Origin: Ureibacillus composti
GTDB taxonomy: Bacteria; Bacillota; Bacilli; Bacillales_A; Planococcaceae
Assembly (NCBI GenBank): GCA_030348875.1
Contig: JAUCEP010000002.1
Span: 1,505,001 to 1,569,000 of the forward strand
Direction of reading: 5' to 3'
DNA length: 64,000 nt
The notes beneath the pieces were generated by a model. The model was given only the letters and a program-made list of their open reading frames with translations. It searched no databases and was not told the origin of the DNA. Below are positions 54,103-62,729 of this stretch, piece by piece. The position numbers were made by a program, and so were the translations under genes. Numbering within the stretch: position 1 is the first letter of the stretch; every line of letters starts with the position of its first letter.

Positions 54103-54480
54103 AAGAGGCTGGGATATAAGTAGAATTTTTGAGGAAAGCCATTATTATCTTTAATAAGATATTGATACTTTATAGTTCGAGAGCAATAAGTGTTAGCCAT
54201 TCTCCGAAAAAACGCGGCCTACCACTGTAAGCCGCGCCAGTTTCCGGAAAGTTTAGAAGGACAAATTTTATGTGAGCGGACCTTACACAAAGCCGGGGGC
54301 AAAAACGCCACGTCCGCATGTCTTGCCCCCATGACCAAGCACGCACGCGGCCTCAAAGACAAGTCGTAAAGACACGTACAACGTGGCTTTACGGCTTGTG
54401 TGCTTAGTCCGCTCTCACCGGATACTTAATAAGATTCAAAATTAGAATTAACAGCAAAAAAACGATTTACCCCATCCTCT
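54103..54480 (-). repeat. Large structured repeat, copy 2 (about 378 bp, inverted)
   Basis: Reverse orientation relative to copies 1 and 3. Ends AGAGGCTGGGATATAAG and GATTTACCCCATCCTCT. Hairpins B and C are conserved. Hairpin A is reduced to GCAAAAAAAC. About 60 extra bases (54293-54353), themselves forming a hairpin (GGGGGCAA / TTGCCCCC), are inserted in hairpin B. It lies between the 75-aa gene and azoR. Confidence 0.9.
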
Positions 54481-54506
54481 ATTATTGTGTAATTCAATTT
54501 TATGTT

Positions 54507-55154
54507 TTATTTCTTCGCTAATGTAGAAGCAATTTTCTCAGCTTCTACATATGCTTTTTGTAAAATCTGATCTCGATCAGCACCCAGTAAATCAGTTCCC
54601 TGTACTCGTATAATGTCGTAATCTTCAATGCCCATAAAGTTGAACATTGATTTTAAGTATTTATGCGAGTATTCAACTTCAGTATACCAGTCATTATTGG
54701 TATAGACTGCTCCACTTCCTTGTATTACTACAATACTTCTTCCATCTTTAAGCAATCCAACTGATCCAGTGTCAGTATATTTAAACGTTTCCCTTGCAAT
54801 CAAAATATTGTCCATATAGGCCTTTAATTTTGATGAAATATTAAAGTTATGCAATGGATAAGCAATAACATACTTATTTGCGCTTTTGAATTGTTGTAGT
54901 ATCTCATCCATACGCTCTGTTATTTCTTGCTCTTGACTAGTAAGTTCTTGTCCATTTCTTAATTTTCCCCATAATGTTAAAACCGTTTCATCGATCATCG
55001 GTACTTCTTCACTGTACAAGTTGATTTGTTCAATGATTTCCTCATCAGAATGTAGCTCTTTGTATGTTCTCATAAAGTGTTCTAGAACATTTAAACTTAC
55101 TGAAGAAGTTGAATCGACTATTGGATGTGCGTTTATTACAAGAATTTTACTCAT
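54507..55154 (-). CDS. azoR: FMN-dependent NADH:quinone oxidoreductase / azoreductase
   Basis: 215 aa flavodoxin-like fold. MSKILVINAHPIVDSTSSVS forms the FMN phosphate loop, YPLHNFNISSKLKAYMDNIL matches the AzoR flavin-binding stretch (P-N--IP-LK-Y-D), and VIQGSGAVYTNNDW corresponds to the SRGG-type loop. Reduces quinones and azo dyes with NADH. Divergent from an Rrf2 regulator, which probably controls it. Confidence 0.88.
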   Translation of the reverse strand: MSKILVINAHPIVDSTSSVSLNVLEHFMRTYKELHSDEEIIEQINLYSEEVPMIDETVLTLWGKLRNGQELTSQEQEITERMDEILQQFKSANKYVIAYPLHNFNISSKLKAYMDNILIARETFKYTDTGSVGLLKDGRSIVVIQGSGAVYTNNDWYTEVEYSHKYLKSMFNFMGIEDYDIIRVQGTDLLGADRDQILQKAYVEAEKIASTLAKK

Positions 55155-55349
55155 AGATGTATTCCCCCTGGTTGAATAGTTAGTATAATTAAGGATTAAA
55201 TTAATCGTCGATAAAAGTTGTCTATAATTAAAGCTCTATTAATATACATCGAATAGCATTTTGTGTCAAATTGAAAATATATGTACCTTCAAGTTTGTGT
55301 TAAGATACAAATACACTTACTATCTAGAAGAATAAAGCAGGTGAACTAA

Positions 55350-55856
55350 ATGAAGTATAGTGTAATGGTTGAATATGCTTTACATAGTCTTGTCTATTTA
55401 ATTGATGTTCCTTCAGAAGAAAGCATAGGAATAAAGGATCTTTCAGAATTTCAAGGACTTTCAGAGACATATCTATCTAAAGTTTTCGGTAAATTATCTA
55501 AGGCTGGTATTGTAAGTTCTGTACCTGGGGTAAATGGTGGATATAAATTGGCAAAAGCCCCTGAAGAGATATCTTTTTGGGATGTAATCCAAGCAGTTGA
55601 AGGAATTAAGCCAATTTTTCAGTGCAAAAATATTGTAAGTAATCATCTAATGTATCAAGATCAGGAATGCTCTTCATGCACATCTAGTAATCCTACTTGT
55701 ACAATTAATCTAGTCATGCTTGAGGCAGAACAACATATGCAAGAGTTTTTAAGTAAAAAGACACTCTTATGGTTAAATGAGGAACTTGAACACGTATTAC
55801 CTACAAAAATAAGAGAAGGTTCCCGTGAATACTTTAGAAATAAAAACTCAGATTAG
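55350..55856 (+). CDS. Rrf2-family transcriptional regulator
   Basis: 168 aa. Winged HTH (YALHSLVYLIDVPSEESIGI, ETYLSKVFGKLSKAGIVSSV, PGVNGGYKLAKAPEEISFWD) and a Cys cluster FQCKNIV ... QECSSCTSSNPTCTIN that could bind an Fe-S cluster or act as a thiol switch. The divergent azoR suggests a redox/quinone response, by analogy with other Rrf2-oxidoreductase pairs. GCAGGTGAAC precedes the ATG. Confidence 0.88.
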   Translation: MKYSVMVEYALHSLVYLIDVPSEESIGIKDLSEFQGLSETYLSKVFGKLSKAGIVSSVPGVNGGYKLAKAPEEISFWDVIQAVEGIKPIFQCKNIVSNHLMYQDQECSSCTSSNPTCTINLVMLEAEQHMQEFLSKKTLLWLNEELEHVLPTKIREGSREYFRNKNSD

Positions 55857-55900
55857 GGGCGTTATTCCAATATGGGATAGTGCCTTCTTTGTGTCTTTTT
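55856..55900 (+). repeat. Dispersed GGGCGC hairpin element
   Basis: Begins at the Rrf2 stop: GGGGCGTTATTCCAATATGG, GATAGTGCCTTCTTTGTG, then TCTTTTTCTATAGGGAAG. Confidence 0.6.
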
Positions 55901-55995
55901 CTATAGGGAAGTGCCATTATTATTAAAATCTGAATAGCTTTTGTGTTTATAAGACTCTATTTTGTGTAAAAAACTTACAAGCTTTGTTAAAAAAT

Positions 55996-56020
55996 AGCCC
56001 CTTTCATGAAGAAAGGGGCT
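55996..56020 (+). terminator. Rho-independent terminator
   Basis: Perfect 10-bp stem AGCCCCTTTC / GAAAGGGGCT, 5-nt loop, then TTATTGTT; about 140 nt after the Rrf2 gene. Confidence 0.8.
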
Positions 56021-56250
56021 TTATTGTTATACAACAATAATTGATTTTGTAAAGAATTGTAATTTAGATAATGTTACGAACGTTGATGATTTTTATAGTA
56101 GAAAGTAAGATTTTTTATTTACTAAAAACTTATTTCAATAGGGATTAAGTGAACTATGTTTTTATATCAGGTAAATAGCCGTTTCTACTTTGAACTATCC
56201 ATCATAGTATAATACGAAAAAATTAAAATATAGAGAGGAAAAATCATTCT

Positions 56251-57339
56251 ATGAGTCAAAGAAGAGGTTGTTCTAAATGTAACTCTCATTCATGCTGTTG
56301 CCCCAAAATAGATGTTGAAAAAAATGGAGTATCAATCATGACATGGAATATCTATTTTGGAACTAGCTTAACTCCTTTATTAGGAACAAATGCACAGGAA
56401 CTCCCACTACGTGTTACTGAGATCTTTACACAGTTTCTAGCTACAAATTTTCCGGAACGTGCAAAAGCTATTGCTGATCAAATTGCAACAAAAAAACCAG
56501 AGATAATAGGTCTTCAAGAAGCAGCAATATGGCAACTTTTGATACCTCAAAATTCTAAAGTAGAAGTAGAGTATGATTTTGTCTCGATCCTTCTCAAGGA
56601 GTTAAGAAAGAGAGGATTGCATTATCAGGCTTTAGCAATTGTAGACACTACGGATGCTACGTTACCTAGTAGTACCGGCTTCAACGTTCGATTTGTAGAT
56701 CGAGATGTGATTTTGGTGCGAGAAAATTCAAGACTTAATTTCTCAAATATACAAACAAAGATTTTTGATGCTTTTCTTCCCGTTCCAGTTGGAGGTATGG
56801 TTGAAAGACTCTTGTTTGGTTGGATAACTGTTGATGTCGAAAAATGCGGGGAGAAATTTAGGCTCGTAAATACTCATTTACAACCCATTTCACCTTTAAT
56901 ACCCGAAACACTTCTAGTACAACTCGCTCAAACGGATGAACTTTTAAATGGCCCGGCAGTTACTGAACTTCCCTTAATATTCATAGGGGATTTTAACTCA
57001 AATTCTGACGGCAGTGGTGCTTCCTATAATAAATTGATTGCTGCAGGATTTAAAGATGCATGGGTGATTGCAAGTAGGGGCGATGGATTTACATGTTGTC
57101 AGGATACTAATTTATTAAATTTGGACTCGAAACTATCTGTTAGAATAGATTTAATTCTTTTCCGAGGTGATTTCGGTGTTAAAAAAGTGGACGTTGTAGG
57201 AGAAGAGCAAGAGGATCGTACACCAACTGCACTATGGCCTTCTGACCATGCAGGAGTTTCAGCGAAGCTAAAGTTACAGTTTCATCATAATCACCATCAT
57301 TCACATCACAAAAAATGTTGTGACGAGAGTAGCGATTAA
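56251..57339 (+). CDS. Endonuclease/exonuclease/phosphatase-fold protein with Cys-rich N- and His-rich C-terminus
   Basis: 362 aa. Residues ~28-345 form an EEP metal-dependent phosphoesterase domain: MTWNIYFG, EIIGLQEAA (catalytic Glu), VNTHLQPI, IFIGDFNSN (Asp/Asn) and WPSDHAGVSAKL (catalytic His). It is preceded by a Cys-rich head, GCSKCNSHSCCCPK, and ends with FHHNHHHSHHKKCC. No signal peptide. Metal-binding or cross-linked tails of this kind suggest a role in a spore coat or other protein shell, but that is inference; nuclease or phospholipase activity is possible. ATG with AGAGAGGAAA. Confidence 0.85.
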   Translation: MSQRRGCSKCNSHSCCCPKIDVEKNGVSIMTWNIYFGTSLTPLLGTNAQELPLRVTEIFTQFLATNFPERAKAIADQIATKKPEIIGLQEAAIWQLLIPQNSKVEVEYDFVSILLKELRKRGLHYQALAIVDTTDATLPSSTGFNVRFVDRDVILVRENSRLNFSNIQTKIFDAFLPVPVGGMVERLLFGWITVDVEKCGEKFRLVNTHLQPISPLIPETLLVQLAQTDELLNGPAVTELPLIFIGDFNSNSDGSGASYNKLIAAGFKDAWVIASRGDGFTCCQDTNLLNLDSKLSVRIDLILFRGDFGVKKVDVVGEEQEDRTPTALWPSDHAGVSAKLKLQFHHNHHHSHHKKCCDESSD

Positions 57340-57356
57340 TTTTTAAAAGTCAGATG

Positions 57357-57389
57357 ACCGTTTCTTGGGTAAAAAGGAACGGTTTTTTA
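57357..57389 (+). terminator. Rho-independent terminator of the EEP-fold gene
   Basis: ACCGTTTCTT / AAGGAACGGT (one mismatch) with a 7-nt loop, followed by TTTTTATTTT. Confidence 0.8.
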
Positions 57390-57417
57390 TTTTAATAGAT
57401 AATTATAATTAAAGTAT

Positions 57418-57476
57418 AAAAAAGCATAGTAGCAGATCGACGCTTGGGTCAGATCATTTGCTGCTGTGCTTTTTTA
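57418..57476 (-). terminator. Terminator of the minus-strand lipoprotein gene
   Basis: AAAAAAGCATAGTAGCAGAT pairs with ATTTGCTGCTGTGCTTTTTT with a few mismatches around a 17-nt loop; it abuts the lipoprotein stop. Confidence 0.7.
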
Positions 57477-57485
57477 TGATATTTT

Positions 57486-58094
57486 TTAGTTTACAATTAC
57501 CGATTCAATAATTTTTTTGAAGTCTTGTAGATTGCTTTCGTAATTTTCAGGTGTACCTGCATACGTGAAAATATAAACATGATCATCCTTCATAAATGTT
57601 CTTTGATTTAACTTCATGGTACCTTGAGGTGTGTTATTTAAACTAACTACTTCATTCCATTCAATACCATCTGTTGTATAGTATTCGTTACTTTGATACT
57701 CATACCCAGTGCTAGCTGTTGCCAAGTCAATATATTCTTTTAAGCTTAAAGGCTGTTGTAATGGTTCTAATACAACATTGAAACTTGTTCCAATAGTAGC
57801 GTCAAGCATGTAAACGGCAACAGGAAGTTGTTGCTCACCGACATCTAATTTTTCAGCGGTAGTAGGAATCTTAAAAGTAATTTCTTCAAAATCTACGTCG
57901 ACTAATTCACTTTCTTTATTTTCGGTATTTTCTTTTACCTCTGTTTGAGAAGTTTCGATAACTTCGCTTTCATTTGTTGTCTGTTCTGTTTCCTGTGAGC
58001 TTTGAGTACTGTCAGTTTCTTCTTTACCGCATCCTACTAATAACAGAGTACTAAAGGTAACGATCGATAAAATTTTAGAGAATTTTTTATTCAT
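57486..58094 (-). CDS. Lipoprotein of unknown function, 202 aa
   Basis: Signal peptide with lipobox LLLVGC. A Ser/Thr/Glu-rich linker (~25-65) is followed by a PsbP/DUF1795-like single domain (VDFEEITFKIPTTAEKLDVG; QPLSLKEYIDLATASTGYEY; HVYIFTYAGTPENYESNLQD; FKKIIESVIV). Surface-anchored, role unknown. ATG with GAAGGAGCT. Confidence 0.78.
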   Translation of the reverse strand: MNKKFSKILSIVTFSTLLLVGCGKEETDSTQSSQETEQTTNESEVIETSQTEVKENTENKESELVDVDFEEITFKIPTTAEKLDVGEQQLPVAVYMLDATIGTSFNVVLEPLQQPLSLKEYIDLATASTGYEYQSNEYYTTDGIEWNEVVSLNNTPQGTMKLNQRTFMKDDHVYIFTYAGTPENYESNLQDFKKIIESVIVN

Positions 58095-58322
58095 TCTTGA
58101 GCTCCTTCGAGTTAATATAAGTAAGATTATACATTTTTAGGATATCGATATATATACATATATAGAGATAAGGAAAAAATAATAAAAAAGGCATAGTGCA
58201 AAATATATATTATGAACTTGCTACACGATGCCTCCTTTTGCTTTGAATTTATTGAAATTTTTATTAAAGATTAAAGGGGAGAAGAGTTGAATAAAGGTTA
58301 CACCGTAAGTGAGGGAGATAAG

Positions 58323-59033
58323 ATGAAGTTAATAAAAATATTACTATTTTCATTTATTATTTTTCTTGTTGCTTGCAATGACGAGGAACATCTTATATTT
58401 GATAACAAAAAGGATGCAGAACAAGAAATTGGTGAATTTAAAACACCAGTAATGCCAGAGGGCTATCAAATGAAAAAAATAACGTATGATCATGATGGCT
58501 TTACACACCCAGTAACAAAAGTGTTCTACGAAAAGGGAAGTCATAACATTACGTTTATGATTCCATCTTCATGGTTTGATGATAAGCCATCGAAGAAGAT
58601 TGAAAACGATCATATAGCAGAAATGGAATGGATTTCAAAAGATAAAGAATTTGTATTAAAGTGGAGAAAATCCGATCAACAAAGCTACAAATACCTATTT
58701 ACTAATAATAAAAAAGATAAAGATTGGTTAATTTCAGTTGCAGAACATTTTAATCTAGCGAGGCCGTTTTCGAAGGATGAAATCTGTTCTTATTGCATTT
58801 TATCGTTAGATAGTTGTTTAATAACGAAATGGAATATTTCACCAATATGCCATTCCCTTATGATAAAATTTGGGAAACAGGAATTTTTCAAAAGGTGGCA
58901 ATTGTTATGCAAAGGAAGTTTATTATTATATCGTATTTGCTATGTTTGGTTCCTCTACTATTTATTACGAATTTTTTGTTTGATATTATTACACTCGAAA
59001 AAATCCAAGGGTTGCCAGTGTTTTTCCCTCTAA
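58323..59033 (+). CDS. Lipoprotein with aberrant C-terminus running out of frame over the next gene
   Basis: ATG 58323 with GAGGGAG; lipobox FLVAC. Residues ~20-155 look like a normal Bacillus lipoprotein domain (FKTPVMPEGYQMKKITYDHD; HNITFMIPSSWFDD; KEFVLKWRKSDQQSYKYLFT). From about residue 165 the reading enters sequence that codes in another frame for a membrane protein, giving a Cys/Leu-rich nonsense tail. The natural stop appears lost through a deletion or frameshift near 58780-58850. Confidence 0.6.
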   Translation: MKLIKILLFSFIIFLVACNDEEHLIFDNKKDAEQEIGEFKTPVMPEGYQMKKITYDHDGFTHPVTKVFYEKGSHNITFMIPSSWFDDKPSKKIENDHIAEMEWISKDKEFVLKWRKSDQQSYKYLFTNNKKDKDWLISVAEHFNLARPFSKDEICSYCILSLDSCLITKWNISPICHSLMIKFGKQEFFKRWQLLCKGSLLLYRICYVWFLYYLLRIFCLILLHSKKSKGCQCFSL

Positions 59034-59182
59034 TTTTTTGTTCTATTGGTCTATTTTTTGCTTCAAAAGCATATCGAACTCTAAAGAGTGCATTAACGAT
59101 TTGTGCTATAATTGCAAATTTAGTTTTATTGTTTTTCCCCTTTATTTACATGATTGGTGGAACAGTCATATTTGGTGTTTGA
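58907..59182 (+). CDS. Small polytopic membrane protein, 91 aa
   Basis: ATG 58907 with AAAAGGTGG 8 nt upstream; a longer open frame starts at 58814 without a ribosome site. Three hydrophobic segments (FIIISYLLCLVPLLFITNFL; VFFPLIFCSIGLFFASKAY; LTICAIIANLVLLFFPFIYM). Overlaps the aberrant tail of the preceding lipoprotein frame. Unknown family. Confidence 0.65.
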   Translation: MQRKFIIISYLLCLVPLLFITNFLFDIITLEKIQGLPVFFPLIFCSIGLFFASKAYRTLKSALTICAIIANLVLLFFPFIYMIGGTVIFGV

Positions 59183-59264
59183 ATAAATAATAATTAAAAA
59201 TTTTTTCACATCGGGCAAATTCTTTTGTAATTATTTTGGGAATAAAAAATGAGGAGGATTTAAG

Positions 59265-59519
59265 GTGGCTGTAAATATTATTTTTAATCCGATATTTGCT
59301 TTAATGCTTTTTATGATAGGAATATGGATGGGAAGCATGATTGATCCGTTGTTTGGACTAATAACGATTTTTGGAGGTTTGTTATTAGGGGCTTCTAACT
59401 TCTTTCAGAACGATTTCATAATGAACAAAAAGGCAAAGATTTTATTTTATGCATCTTTCATTTTCTTGCTAAGTTTAATGTCAATAACTTACATAGTTAT
59501 AACTGCACTTTTTCTTTAG
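59265..59519 (+). CDS. Small membrane protein, 84 aa
   Basis: GTG with GAGGAGG. Three hydrophobic segments (IIFNPIFALMLFMIGIWMG; PLFGLITIFGGLLLGAS; ILFYASFIFLLSLMSITYIV). Unknown. Confidence 0.65.
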   Translation: MAVNIIFNPIFALMLFMIGIWMGSMIDPLFGLITIFGGLLLGASNFFQNDFIMNKKAKILFYASFIFLLSLMSITYIVITALFL

Positions 59520-59532
59520 TTATTAAAGAATC

Positions 59533-59566
59533 GGGCGCATTTAGCGTCTTTCTTATTGAAAGGTCC
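59533..59566 (+). repeat. Dispersed GGGCGC hairpin element, shortened
   Basis: GGGCGCATTTAGCGTC then TTTCTTATTGAAAGGTCC: loop and inner arm bases deleted, ends kept. Follows the 84-aa gene directly. Confidence 0.55.
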
Positions 59567-59671
59567 AAAATGCGGAGGAACGTTAAAATATTAATTTAAT
59601 TTGTGATGAATCACTTAAACTATTGGTCAGGTGAAGAACTTCTCAGATTTTAACTTAGAAAGGAATTATAA

Positions 59672-59893
59672 ATGGAAAGTGCTTTATTATTCATTTTTGG
59701 TATAGGATTTATTGCATTTGGGATTAGGCACAATAAAAAGATTCATGAAGACGAAGGTTTTGGCTCAAGTGGTTCTGTCATTTTTGATTTTATAACGAGT
59801 TGGACAGATAAATTACCATATTGGTTTACAAAAATAATTTATTTAATAATTGGTATTGGATGTTTGATTGGAAGTTACCTTACATATTTTTAA
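59672..59893 (+). CDS. Small membrane protein, 73 aa
   Basis: ATG with AGAAAGGAA. Two hydrophobic segments (ALLFIFGIGFIAFGI; IIYLIIGIGCLIGSYLTYF) around a polar loop with NKKIHEDEGFGSSG. Unknown. Third of a run of small membrane-protein genes. Confidence 0.65.
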   Translation: MESALLFIFGIGFIAFGIRHNKKIHEDEGFGSSGSVIFDFITSWTDKLPYWFTKIIYLIIGIGCLIGSYLTYF

Positions 59894-59934
59894 AAGAGAA
59901 TGTGAATATAGATCGCGACTTAGAGTGGCGAAAA

Positions 59935-60312
59935 AAAGAGGCCGGGACAAAACCCAAAAGCACCATTTTTCTCAAGAGGAAAAATGGTGCTTTCTTGATG
60001 TTCCAGTATAATAAGTAGAAACATACTAATCGGAATTCTTATAAAGTTTATGCTGAGAGCGGACTAAGCACACAAGCCGCAAAGCCATGTTGTAACATGT
60101 CTTTTCGACTTGTCTTTGTGCTTTGTGTAAGGTCCGCTCACATAAAATATGGCCTTCTGAATGTTCCGGAAATTTTGCGCGGCTTACAGTGGTAGGCCGC
60201 GGTTTCTGGACAATGGCTAACACGTATTTCTCTTAAATTATCAATTATCAAAATTTTATCATAGAGAGTAGTGGCTTTCCTTAAAAACCCTACTTATGTC
60301 CCAACCTCTTTT
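59935..60312 (+). repeat. Large structured repeat, copy 3 (about 378 bp)
   Basis: Same orientation as copy 1. Ends AAAGAGGCCGGGACA and TGTCCCAACCTCTTT. Hairpin A is AAAGCACCATTTTTC / GAAAAATGGTGCTTT (59957-59993), different in sequence from copy 1 but fully paired. Hairpins B and C are conserved with scattered substitutions. Open frames inside it are not conserved and are artefacts. Confidence 0.9.
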
Positions 60313-60705
60313 GTTATTTTCTCGGCCAATTTAATTTCAACCTCCTAAGGTGGTTAACCAACTAAAAAGATTGCCTTGTACAAGTGGCAAGCTTCTTCAA
60401 ATTCATGTTGCAAAAGCTCACAACTCCTGCATGGTCAATTATTTCTACCACTAACAGTTGCTCATCTGACTTCTCTTTTCCATACGCAAAGGTGCACTCA
60501 TTTGTTCCTTTCTATTTGCTTGCTCGCAAAATGATCCCTAAATGTTCAGCTTCTTTTATGTAATTTTCTAAGATGTGGTTGAAAAAGATTGTGGTTTAGC
60601 TCTCAAATTTCGGTGTCTGCGGTCTGAATTTTCCTAATATTTCGTAATCGATTTTTTCTATCAGAAAAAAATCCTATCAATCAGTCGATTAATCTTGTGC
60701 TAAGA
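60313..60705. other. Gap with decayed minus-strand coding sequence
   Basis: Reverse-strand reading gives fragments such as NECTFAYGKEKSDEQLLVVE and IIDHAGVVSFCNMN interrupted by stops. They look like a dead gene whose family I do not recognise. No intact gene. Confidence 0.35.
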
Positions 60706-60742
60706 TATACCAAATTAAACCAATAAGGAAAGTTGGTATAAT
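60706..60742 (+). promoter_or_regulatory. Aminotransferase operon promoter region with inverted repeat
   Basis: TATACCAA (60706-60713) and TTGGTATA (60733-60740) form a perfect 8-bp dyad; the right arm overlaps a -10 TATAAT (60737-60742). No good -35 is visible. Likely an operator, regulator unknown. Confidence 0.5.
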
Positions 60743-60770
60743 ATCTAATTTTGAAAGGAGCTTACAACAG

Positions 60771-61970
60771 TTGTTAATTAATTATCGCTACAATAAATTT
60801 TTACCAATAACAAAATCGATTGGTGGTACAACTGAAACAGCCGAGGAACATGTGCACTTTTCATTTGGTTATCCGAGCACAGAATCGTTTCCATTACAGG
60901 CATTAGCACAGTCCTCAGCAACGGCTATTTTGCAGGATGGAAGGGATTCGCTTCATTATTCGGGAGGCAGTGGCTTGGCAAAAGTGAAAGAGTGGATTGC
61001 AACAAAATCAGAAAAAGTAGGGATCTCGCCGAACACGCAACAAATTTTAATAACAGCCGGAGCCAGTCAAGGTCTTGATTTAGCAGCACGTGTATTGTTA
61101 AACGAAGGAGAAGAAGCGTGGGTGGAGGCGCCATCATTTTTTAGTGCAATTCGAGCGTTTAAACTAGCAGGCGGTGTAATCCGTGCATTTCCAATTGATC
61201 AGGATGGACTAAGAGTGGATGCGCTTGAGGAAGCTTTAGCTCAATCGTCACGGAATGATGAACCGCTACCAAAGCTTGTTTATACGATGCCGAACTACCA
61301 TAATCCAGGTGGCATTAACCTGTCTATAGAACGACGTGTGAAGCTTGCCCAATTAGCGGAGCAGTATGGCTTTTACGTATTAGAAGACGATGCATATGGA
61401 GATTTAAATTATACCGATGAGCAATTACCATCGATTTATTCCATCATTCCAGATCAGACCATTTATTTAGGAACATTTTCAAAAATAATTGGCCCGGGTT
61501 TACGAGTCGGTTGGGTAATTGCAAACGAAGAGGTAATCGACAAGATGCAAGTGACTCAGTTAGGTACATCGAATAATCCATTTACACAGCAATTAATTTC
61601 ACAATTTATCGAAGAAAACTCCTTAGAGTCACATATTGAGCAATTGAAATTACGCTATCGTCATTCACGTGATGTGATGGTGAAGGCACTACAAGAACAA
61701 TTTGGAGAGAACATTACATTTGAGATTCCAAAGGGCGGATTCTTTATTTGGGTGACTTTCCAAGGTGAATTTGATGCGGATCTTTACACGGAAATAGCGT
61801 TTGAGCATGGAGTAAGCATTGTTTCAGGAACTGCATTTTATGAAGGCACTGGTGGTGAAAATCAAATCCGACTGTGCTTTTCATATAGCTCAGAGGAACA
61901 AATTAAGAGGGGTGTTGAAAAGCTTGCCAAAGCATATGAAACATTGAAATTAAAGGGGGGAAAGCAATGA
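60771..61970 (+). CDS. PLP-dependent aminotransferase (class I/II, LysN/MocR-like)
   Basis: 399 aa, fold type I. PNYHNPGGI, LEDDAYGDLNY and the Schiff-base Lys in GTFSKIIGPGLRVGW are all present; the C-terminal Arg lies in IRLCFSYSSEEQI. It resembles the 2-aminoadipate/MocR-type aminotransferases without the GntR domain. TTG start with AAAGGAG about 10 nt upstream. Its stop overlaps the ABC ATPase start (ATGA), so it acts with the amino-acid importer that follows; the substrate is probably an imported amino acid. Confidence 0.9.
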   Translation: MLINYRYNKFLPITKSIGGTTETAEEHVHFSFGYPSTESFPLQALAQSSATAILQDGRDSLHYSGGSGLAKVKEWIATKSEKVGISPNTQQILITAGASQGLDLAARVLLNEGEEAWVEAPSFFSAIRAFKLAGGVIRAFPIDQDGLRVDALEEALAQSSRNDEPLPKLVYTMPNYHNPGGINLSIERRVKLAQLAEQYGFYVLEDDAYGDLNYTDEQLPSIYSIIPDQTIYLGTFSKIIGPGLRVGWVIANEEVIDKMQVTQLGTSNNPFTQQLISQFIEENSLESHIEQLKLRYRHSRDVMVKALQEQFGENITFEIPKGGFFIWVTFQGEFDADLYTEIAFEHGVSIVSGTAFYEGTGGENQIRLCFSYSSEEQIKRGVEKLAKAYETLKLKGGKQ

Positions 61971-62719
61971 TCGAATTGAAAAATATTCGAAAATCCTTTG
62001 GAAAAGATGTCATCATAAAAGATATTTCGATGCAAGTGGAAAAAGGCGATGTGATTTCGATTTTAGGTCCAAGTGGATCGGGGAAAACAACACTCCTTCG
62101 TTGCATTAACTTTTTAGAAAAGCCAGATAGTGGTGAGATGGTGCTCGACAATCTACATGTGGATTTAAAAAAGGCTTCCAAGAAGGAAATTTTGAGTGTA
62201 CGACGCAAAACGGCAATGGTGTTCCAACAGTACAATCTTTTTCAAAATTTAACAGCTCTTGAAAATGTCATGAAAGCACTGATTGTTGTTCAAGGTTATA
62301 CCAAGGTAAAAGCAACAGAAAAAAGCTTAGCGTTGTTAGAGAAAGTTGGCTTAAGCGATAAAGCAAACCTTTACCCGAGCCAACTATCAGGTGGACAGCA
62401 ACAACGAATTAGCATTGCACGTGCTTTAGCGTTAGAGCCGGAAATTATTTTATTTGATGAGCCAACGTCAGCACTTGACCCGGAACTTGTAGGTGAAGTT
62501 TTGCAAGTAATTCGTAAAATTGCCGATGAAGGCGTAACGATGGTGATTGTGACACATGAAATGAGCTTTGCACGGGAAATTTCAAATCAAATTGTCTTTA
62601 TGGAAAATGGCTTTGTCGTTGAAAACGGCCCACCCGAACAACTATTTGAAAACCCACAAGAAGAACGAACAAAACAGTTTTTAGCAAAACATATAGCTCC
62701 ATGGAGTTATCAAATTTAG
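61967..62719 (+). CDS. Amino-acid ABC transporter ATP-binding protein (GlnQ/TcyN type)
   Basis: 250 aa. Walker A GPSGSGKTT, Q-loop MVFQQYNLFQNLTALENVM, signature LSGGQQQRISIARAL, Walker B IILFDEPTSALDPELVGEVL, H-loop VIVTHEMSFARE. Polar-amino-acid uptake family. Overlaps the aminotransferase by 4 nt and precedes the binding protein by 10 nt. Confidence 0.93.
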   Translation: MIELKNIRKSFGKDVIIKDISMQVEKGDVISILGPSGSGKTTLLRCINFLEKPDSGEMVLDNLHVDLKKASKKEILSVRRKTAMVFQQYNLFQNLTALENVMKALIVVQGYTKVKATEKSLALLEKVGLSDKANLYPSQLSGGQQQRISIARALALEPEIILFDEPTSALDPELVGEVLQVIRKIADEGVTMVIVTHEMSFAREISNQIVFMENGFVVENGPPEQLFENPQEERTKQFLAKHIAPWSYQI

Positions 62720-62729
62720 GGGGAGAAAA

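Noticed and set aside
53851-54480. Toxin-antitoxin pair formed by the 75-aa gene and the adjacent repeat
   Set aside because: No second protein or antisense promoter is visible, and the repeat also occurs away from this gene.
60026-60223. 65-codon open frame on the minus strand
   Set aside because: Lies inside copy 3 of the structured repeat, with no ribosome site; it resembles the copy 1 frame only because the DNA is repeated.
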